Below the pieces are notes generated by a model, which saw only the letters and a list, made by a program, of their open reading frames with translations, searched no databases and was not told the origin of the DNA. From positions 2,068-44,703 of the forward strand of contig JAIPMN010000445.1 in NCBI GenBank assembly GCA_020650975.1: 42,636 nt of DNA, read 5' to 3'. Made by a program: the position numbers and the translations under genes. The stretch comes from Apostichopus californicus. Its lineage: Eukaryota > Echinodermata > Holothuroidea > Aspidochirotida > Stichopodidae. How positions within the stretch are numbered: the stretch's first letter is position 1; each line of letters begins with the position of its first letter. This document shows, piece after piece, positions 23,501-32,500 of the stretch.

Positions 23501-26500
23501 TACTACTAACATAAAGGGGAATGAGTATATGTTTTGCGCAGAACCAGTTTCTTCCTAAAATAACTTCTTAGAGCATTTGACAAACTATGTGCGTGAAAAG
23601 GAACTTGTGAGAGCCATTTGGCGAGGAAACTGTACGGCAGAACTATGCTGAAGGTTTTGAAGCAATTAGCCGTAGTAAAGTGTGGGTATTATTATACAAC
23701 TTGACTAGGGAATGACTTTAATTTGTCGAGTAGCGGTCTGTGAATAAGAACTTTGGGGGTCTCTTTTCTTTGAAATGGTACTCTCAAATATGACATCTTA
23801 GAACCGCTAGCTCTGTGGCATTGTGAAAGGAGTGAGCATGAAAATCTCTGTAATAGAGTGTTGTTAACCCTGTACCTTGTGGTTGATTGTTATGATATAC
23901 ATATTTATTTTCAATCAAATTCAATGAACTGTAGGATTGGAAGAAAGTTTGGTTCTTTTCAGAAGAAGTTGTTGTTTTTTGTAAAGAAAAAGTGTTTGTA
24001 TTTGGCATGATTTTCAGGTTGTAAAAATAAGATTAACTTTAATGGTAATTGCTTTATGTGGATCATTTTGGTACTTAAACATTTTAACAATTTATTAGAA
24101 TATAATTCTAAACGTTTAAACTGAGTTTTGTTGTTTAAACGTTTACATGTGTGAATGGCACAGCCATATGAGATAGAGACCAGATTATCCCTTCAAGCTC
24201 TAAGCTCTCTGACAGTTGGTACAGAGAGCTGGGCATGCAAAAATTGTCTGTATTTTACTTGTTTGTCTTACACCTACTTCAAGAAAATAATTACTGTCGC
24301 GGGTATCTCTTATTTAGACTGCATTGCATCGCTAACAGAAACTACAGATTCCTTGCTAGACAAAAAGGTATTAATGAACACACACATGCCATCCAATCCC
24401 TTTTCCTTGTGTACCTTACACATGTTTCAAAACCTCCAACAGGTGTACAGTATTGCTGTATTCTGTGAAATGTTTCATCTTGAGATGAGTTTGAGGGGAA
24501 ATCATTTCAGGACATCTTACTGAATTTCATTGACCAACTCCAAAATGTACCATTCTTTCATTAATAATAAAGGAAACTGTCCATGGCTGTTTCCAGATAT
24601 AGTGCAATAGTAGATTTTCACATATTCACAGCCTACTTAATATATGTCTTTCAACCTGCACCAACAAAAAAGATTCTGCTTAATAACAAGGAATCTGCTA
24701 AATATTGACTTTGGTAGACCCTGTAATTTTAATGTAAACTTCTTCCATCTTAAAAAGCAGCTTATTTTTGACACAATACACTCTGTTCCTGATGTCATTA
24801 CAGACCTTTCGTCTTCATGCCCGTAGAGTTCTTGCACTCATAATAGATAAGCCACCTATCAAATATGATATCAGCAAATGTTAGCTACCATGAGATTTAC
24901 AAGCCAGTGGCTATTAAAAAGACAAGCAACAAACAACTTTATTTGTAGATAATAATATTCTGACTGGATGAAAAATGTTCCTACCTGATATAAGGTTTGC
25001 CATCGTACCCGATGGTACCAGCAAAGCAGCCTCCTTCCCAAACATAGTGGCTACTCTTTCTTGGAGTTCTTGACAAAAAGAAACAGCATCATAGTTAACT
25101 TTACAAAAGGGGAAGGTGTGAGAAGATAAGGCAAAGAGTAGCCATGCATCCAAATCCCAATGCTGTTGTAAGCTCTACCTTTGATCTGCTATGTTGACTG
25201 ACAAATATCAGTATAATGAAAATGACATGGATATTACTAGAATCAGTGTTTCTTTTAGACATAGGTCTACATGATGTTTCAGTTGTCTGCAATAAGCACC
25301 AAAATCAACCCAAAGTACAATTAGGAACAAGACAGTAGATGGGAACTTTCAAATAGCAGTGTCAAGCACATTCATCTATAATAAGTAAACAAGAAACAAA
25401 AGCTAAATTACATGCTACATCACAAACATTAATCAAGTTATCAGACCACAAGGATTTAACCACACTGTTATGTAATCAGATTGATAAAGAGTGATTGAAC
25501 ACTATATTATCGGTTAGTGACATTCTAACATGCTCAATTCCAAAGTTGTTTTGCAAGGTATTTTACGTACTTCTGTGCAAATACATGGCAAATTCTTTTC
25601 AAAGAGTATGTTACAGAACAAAAACAAAAATTGATATGAAGCAAGTAAGCAAAACAACCAAACTGTTAAAGATCTGTAGATGATGATTATAAAAAAAGAA
25701 AGACAAGAGGCTTAGTACTGTAATTCGTTGCCACATTTCATAAGAGAAGGTTCTTTGCAAAGCTTTGAGGCTGAGCCAATTTGACTGCAAGTCACATTTG
25801 AACTCACAAGGAAACAACAGGCTACTGTACTCAATAAAGCTTGGTCCAAAACTCAGCTGAGATGTTCATCTAAGCTTTACAGTTATCATGTGACCAAAAC
25901 TTTCAGACTTATATCTCTGTTGGCTTCAAATCACCTTTGAGATCTACAAACCATTTTGAAGTTCAATCCAGCATTACTCAAGGTTTTCAGACCAGTGACC
26001 TTTGAAAATCAGCACAATTAGTTTACTCATTTAGTTCCAAGCTTTGCTGTGGAAATTATAGACAAGGTTTTCATATTTTGACCTCTGTTGACCTCAAAGG
26101 ACCTTTGAACTTTGTGTAAAACAACAGTGTTCTTCTACTTAGAAATGTTGGATCAACACACTAACTATGAGGTTCATCCAAGCTTTGATTGTGAAGTTAT
26201 AGGGCTTACAAGTTACAAGGTTTTCAGAATTTGACCTAGAGCTGATAACCTTAAATGACCTTTGACTGCCATAGACAAAAATAGGGTTGTTCTGCATCCA
26301 CATACCAAGTATGAAGTTCAATCAGTGTCCTTCTTGAGTTAAAAAGTTTACAAGCCAAGTCATACACCATCCCCATGGCACTGCTTCCTTTGCCTTAGGC
26401 AAGGAATCAATAGGGATGAAAGATACTATTCTAATATAGGGTGAAACAAGCTTTTTATGACTCAGTTGACAGTATATGAGAATGTTTAATTCAAACTGTA

Positions 26501-29500
26501 CCCTGAATATATCCCATTCCCAGTACAATATTTTAAGGGATGTGATAATAAACCATTGAAAGAACAAGTGTTCACATGCTGTCCTGAAATCTTTTGACCA
26601 AAAACGACCTTTAACCGTAAAACTAGTACAGCTTTTATGAACAACCATCTGTTGATCACTGTGACCAAGATTGATTAAAAGATCAAATTAAACATCAGAA
26701 AACCTGAAGGCTTTGTGATTCCTTGTCGTATACTTTGCTCAAATTTCCTTGGCAAATATTTGAAAAAATTTTCACTTAACTATCTGATTGATGTAGAGCA
26801 AGTGAGCGAAATGTGTCCAAGTCTTAAGTGAGAACAAGAAGATCAGGTATTTCCAGCTCTTATTTGTAGCACTCACTTGTGGGCATCAATCTTTCATTCA
26901 CTGGTAAGGATTTTTCAATATAAAATTTTATGCTGCAATGTTTCAATATCCAGAAAGAGCAGTCTTCCAATGTGAAATAAATATGTTCAAAGTATTATGC
27001 AAATGGACATTTTCTTTTACCTTTATTGAGCTAGCAAATCAGCTCTGCCACCAACCACCCCTTTAATAATTGTTATTAATGAATGAAAGTCACATTTACA
27101 TTCACTGTGAGAAATTTATGAATTGTTGAAGATTATTTCATACACACTGTTTATTGAGCCCATTCACAAACTAGTTATGCACTGTGTGCTTAGTGAGGTA
27201 TCATGGTACCAGCCAGGGTGTCACATACACATGCATGTACACATCCCGACACCATCATATAGATTCCTTTTGCCATCAGTAAGGAATCAATAAACCCCAA
27301 GAGTGGGCTTTTGCATGATTGAAATCTTTGACTTTTCTTGCAAGAAAATGACCTACTAATTGTTTATGAAATTGTTATCCTAATTTGTTACAATTACCAC
27401 TTCTGGTAATTAATCGAAAGAGCCAGAGAACAGTAGCTTTTCACTCATTTTTGACAGACAGACAGACAGATGGACAGAAAAATGCACAGACAGCCAAATT
27501 GCCACGACAATACATTGATCTCTATATGTTTGTTAATATACCAGTCAGTTTGATCATAGTGATTGAATATTCTTTGTACAAGCTACAAAAATATCCCCCA
27601 CTCCCCTATACTAGGTTGTGCTAGAAAGATGGCTGGTACCATTGTCAACTGCATAAAGATGGTTTAGAAACTTTCTAAAAGGCAACATCATTGCTGTCTT
27701 TTGCAAAATAATACCAGAGCATGTAACCTTATGACCAGCTAACAATTCAGAACCACTGAGTATAAAATCAGTTGTCGTTCTTCTCAGTGATGATAGTATC
27801 AGTTTCTTGTAAAACACAAACTTCAGGAGTCAAATTCAGACATTCCAAAATCACAAGGCAAATTAGCAACCTTAGCATCCAATGAGCCCTGAAAAGACTC
27901 AAACTATAGCAAACAAAATACTCTTCACAATACATGAAAATAACATGACACATTTGAACAGATTTATTTAACAACTGTGTTATCATTGAAAGCAAAATGC
28001 CTCAACTTGTTGCGAAAACCTCTTTAGAGCCTGTCATTAATACTTGTCAAGACTACTCACTGTTAATAGTGGGATCTTCTGACATCACATCATCACCAAC
28101 TTCTGCTTCAAACATGGCTTGCCTCATCTCAGGCATCGGTTTGGTGACAGTATCGCTCCTGAAGTCTACTGTATGATCTGCCTGCCTCTACAAAATTTGA
28201 TTTAGAACATTATAAGCATGACCCCCTATGTAAATTTTGATCACAGAGTGAAAAAACGTCATAAACAAATACAATAATAGTTGCTTGAGGAAAAGACTGC
28301 TTCCGAATGTAATATATGTAAGACAAAATATACCCAACAATAGAGTAGCAAAAGGAAAGAAAGTTTCACCTTCAATAATCAAACCTTTTCCTGAATGGTA
28401 AGATGTAATGGCAGACAAAGATTTAAAAAATAACATTGGACAATAACATAAATATCACTGTCCAATAATCAAACAGTTATGCTGTACCTCACACAATGAA
28501 GATATAAGAGAAATGTCAATATTCACTCATTAAACAGATCAGTCATTTATGATTATTTATATTTATAAATTATCTCCAGATACCAATGGCTATTGCTTAT
28601 GTTCACAACTTATAAATAATTGTCACTACAGTTTCAGTACTTCATAGTTATAACACGATGCAAAGTAGAAACACATTTTTCTTGACTCATATAACCAATG
28701 TATATTATTCCGTGTGAGACTCCACTACACAATGATCACTCATCACTATTGCATACTCTATTCCTGATCTCAAAAGCCATCACCACATAAAGACACTTTG
28801 GAAACATGATATGCAGATGTATGTAGACGAAAGAACAATTTGTAAATTTATAAAGCATGCAAAATGATAGACAAATCTTGTGTTAATATGAACATGTTGG
28901 CAAGTAAACTATTACAACATCCAAAGACAAGTTAGGCAAACAAGCTTGGCAAACTAGAAGGCCAACCTACTTAGTGATTTCTTCCCAAAGCTTATCTGAT
29001 AACATTTAATGTAAACTGCACACCAGATTCTTGGGCTAAATAAGGTTTATCAGATATCAAGTATGAAGTGCATGTGTGCATCCAAGTTTTACTTTTAGAG
29101 TTATTCTGAAACAATAGGATACTTGTTCTCAGTAAGTTGAATCCATGAACAAGGTTTACAGCACATTCAAGCTTCACTTGAGGTTACCATGTTTATAGAC
29201 TTTAGGCCTCTGTTGACCTTAACTGACCATTGACTTCCACACAAGGGGGGGGGGTGGAGTTTGGTGCATCTTCAAGAAGTTTGCAGTTATGTTTTCAAGG
29301 TTTTCAGACTTTTGACCTCCACTTATTTCACTAGGGGTCTTCTATACATCAAGGGGATCTACATAACAAGCATGAACTTCATCCAAGCTCACATTGTGAG
29401 TTATTGTGTATACAAAGTTTTCAGAATTTGATCTCTGTTGGCCTTTGACTGACATTGATTTCCTTAGGGTTCTTTCACTCATCAAGGGGATTATCACATA

Positions 29501-32500
29501 GATTCAGACCACTCTTTTATTTTCTCCTGGTCATCTTCATTTAGCTGACATAAATTATCAACACAATAGGGTATGTCCTTCCTGTTTAACTGGTCTTGGG
29601 GGTAGCGTTCAGGTTCAGCTGACGAGAATCACTACTTTAGCTTTTTCCCACTGGTGCTTCTTTTGTTGGCTGTTTTGTTTGGTCAGGGATTATCTTAAGC
29701 TTTGTTTGCTGGCAAGTATAAATTGACAAGGGCGTAGGAAACGGGGGTGCTGGGGGGCACCAGTCCCCCAGTGAAAAATATGGGGGGGCGGAAGTATCAT
29801 TCCGCCCCCGCTCCGCAAGTCAGAAAACCCCTTTTTCATTTCCAACTGAGAAAAAAATCTCATTTGGAGCACCAAATTGCATCTAAGGCCAGGTGAAAAT
29901 GCAAAATTATTTANNNNNNNNAAAATTATTTACAAAATGGAGTGGGTGTTGAAGTGTGCTATATTGCACCAAAATGCATCTGAGGCCACCTGGAAATGCA
30001 AAAAAATTCCCTCCCCTTAGACCCCTCCCCTAGGCCGGACATCAGTCTTCAGCCCCCCCACTCAAAAGTACCTTTCTACGCCACTGTAAATTGATGCAGG
30101 GAAGCATTTCTCCACAGAGTTACTCCAGCTTCCTCTTCATGATATACTTGCTTTATATTTTACTCTTATACTGTACTTTACTTCATTAATTTGCATTTTA
30201 CTTTATTACACAGTACTGTTCTGTTATTCATCTATTCGGAATACATTATATGTGTTGTTGGATCTCAACAATAATAATATTACTGGAAATCTTACTCTTC
30301 TTGTGTTGTGTTTATTATGCATCCCCTGTTATAGGATCTATATACCAAGCATGAACTTCATCCAAGCTTCACTTTGTGAATTATTGTGAAATTAAGGTTT
30401 TCAGACTTCTGTTGACCTCTGTTGACCTTACATGCCTTTTGAGTTTTGACCTTTATCAATTGCAACAGCATTCCTTTTACTACATAAGGTGCATTGACAT
30501 GCAAAATTTTGATGCTCATCAGAGCTTTACTGTTGCAGTAATTGTGTGTAATTGGTTATATTGGTTAAATTTGACCAATGTTGACCTTTCCCTTTGACAA
30601 ATATCACTGTGGATCTTGTACTCACGTAGGAGATCTGTATGTCAATTATAAACTTCATGCAACCTTCATTATGTGAGTTATTGTATATACACATTTTTCA
30701 TACTTTGATGTCTGTTGACCTACACCAATTTCAAAAAAGGCCTTGTACTGAAAAGGGGATTTCTATACCAAATATGAAGTTCACCCAAGCTTAACTTTTG
30801 CAATTTTTGTGTTTACAAGTTTTCAGGCATGAAAGTTTCAACATGTGAGTTATTGTGCATACAAATTTGTCAAACTTTGACATATTAAACTCAAATGACC
30901 TTTGTTCTGTTTAAGACTTATAAAGCCCCTTCACAAAACTCAACTGAAAAGAATTTGACCAAAATATGTTCACCAAAAGAAAACCATAGCATTGGAGAAT
31001 TCACACATTAATTGAAGCTTTAATTTGGAGTTATCATGATTAAAACATTTTCAGACTTAGACACCTGTTGAGTTCTTTTGACCTCTACCAATTTCAATCA
31101 TGTGGCATCTATCTACCAAGTATGACATTGATTCAACTTTGGTTGATAAGATATCACTTTTACAAGCTGTTTTTGACTATTTCCCTTTAAGCCTCACCAA
31201 CTCATGAATATTATTGAGAACAATGTTGGTTTACAACAGCATATACTTACTTTGTAGTTTACATCACCATACCAAGTATGAACTAAATCATACTGTTGAA
31301 GAGATATTGACATTTTAAGAATATATGTTAAGCCTCATTAATTTTCTTGAGATGTGCACCCCAAACAATAGGGCACTTCTACACATCATGGGGCATCTAC
31401 CTTCGCAGTATGACATTGATTCAACTTATTGGTCTTAAGATATCCTGTTTACAAGGTTTTCACATTATAACATTCTTACCATGCCCATTCATGAATAATA
31501 ATGAGAATGAATGAATAATATGAATGAATTTATTGATTATAAGACCATGTACCTACAGTATCATCAACTGAAATCACCATACCAAGTATGAACTAAATGG
31601 CACATATGGTTCAAGAGATATTGCCAATTATACGAATTAGGTGAAGCCTCACTCACTCATCAATATGCAGGAGATTGGAACCACAAACAATAGGGCACAT
31701 CTACACATCAGGGGCATCTGCCTAGCAAGCAAGACATTGACTCAACCAAAAACCAAAAGCTCCACTCTCCAGTATTAATGAACAGAATAAATGTACATGA
31801 ACTAGCTGTTAGTATGTTAACATACAAAGTATATCTCAATGATTGGTTGCTGGTCATTTACCCTCTTTTGTGTACTTCCCTATTCTTAGTGATTGCAGTG
31901 GCGGAGCGTCCATATAGTCAGTCCCTGACGGACTCAAATGGACTGCTGGCGCCCTTTTCAGCTCTTTACCACCTTTTACTTATTCGCGATTATTGACTTT
32001 TTTATTGCGCTCTCGTCTACCTATTGACATTTGTCACATTTTGTTGGTGTAATTTTCTGACAAAATGCTCTAACGGCGGTCTTAATTTATCGGCACTTCC
32101 GTTGTACGAAACTATTTCCAAGCGCATGTACTTTCACAGTTGTCACAAATGGCGATGACACCTATTTATTCTTCGTTTATCTGCAAATTAGCAAGGCCCG
32201 GAAAGGGTCATTTCCGGCGATCTAGGGAGTATCTTTACTCAAAACATTTCTGTACACTCCGCGCCAACCTGTGGTGGCGCTCCGCTTTGATAGCATCAAA
32301 GCACCCCTACAGACCATTCTTGCCCCCCTGACCAATACCCCTAGCTCCGCCACTGGGTGATTTATGCGCAACTTGCAGAATATCATATCTTTTGCCATGT
32401 TAGATTGCATCACTAAGGTTGAATTAATTGTTTGAATTTCATTTAATTCCTGAAATAAGGGTTTCTTGAATGCAACTTACACTGATATGTTTTGCTTTGC

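Larger units (their letters stand above)
22536..24984. other. Threonine aldolase intron 3; palindromes, no other gene recognised
   Basis: AT-rich intronic DNA holding the 23287-23480 TCGGTAT cluster and the 24109-24145 hairpin. The 122-residue open frame at 24155-24523 has no recognisable family features. Confidence 0.5.

Noticed and set aside
24155-24523. 122-residue plus-strand open frame
   Set aside because: It sits in intron 3 of the threonine aldolase gene, antisense, with no recognisable motif. A length like this can arise by chance in 42 kb.
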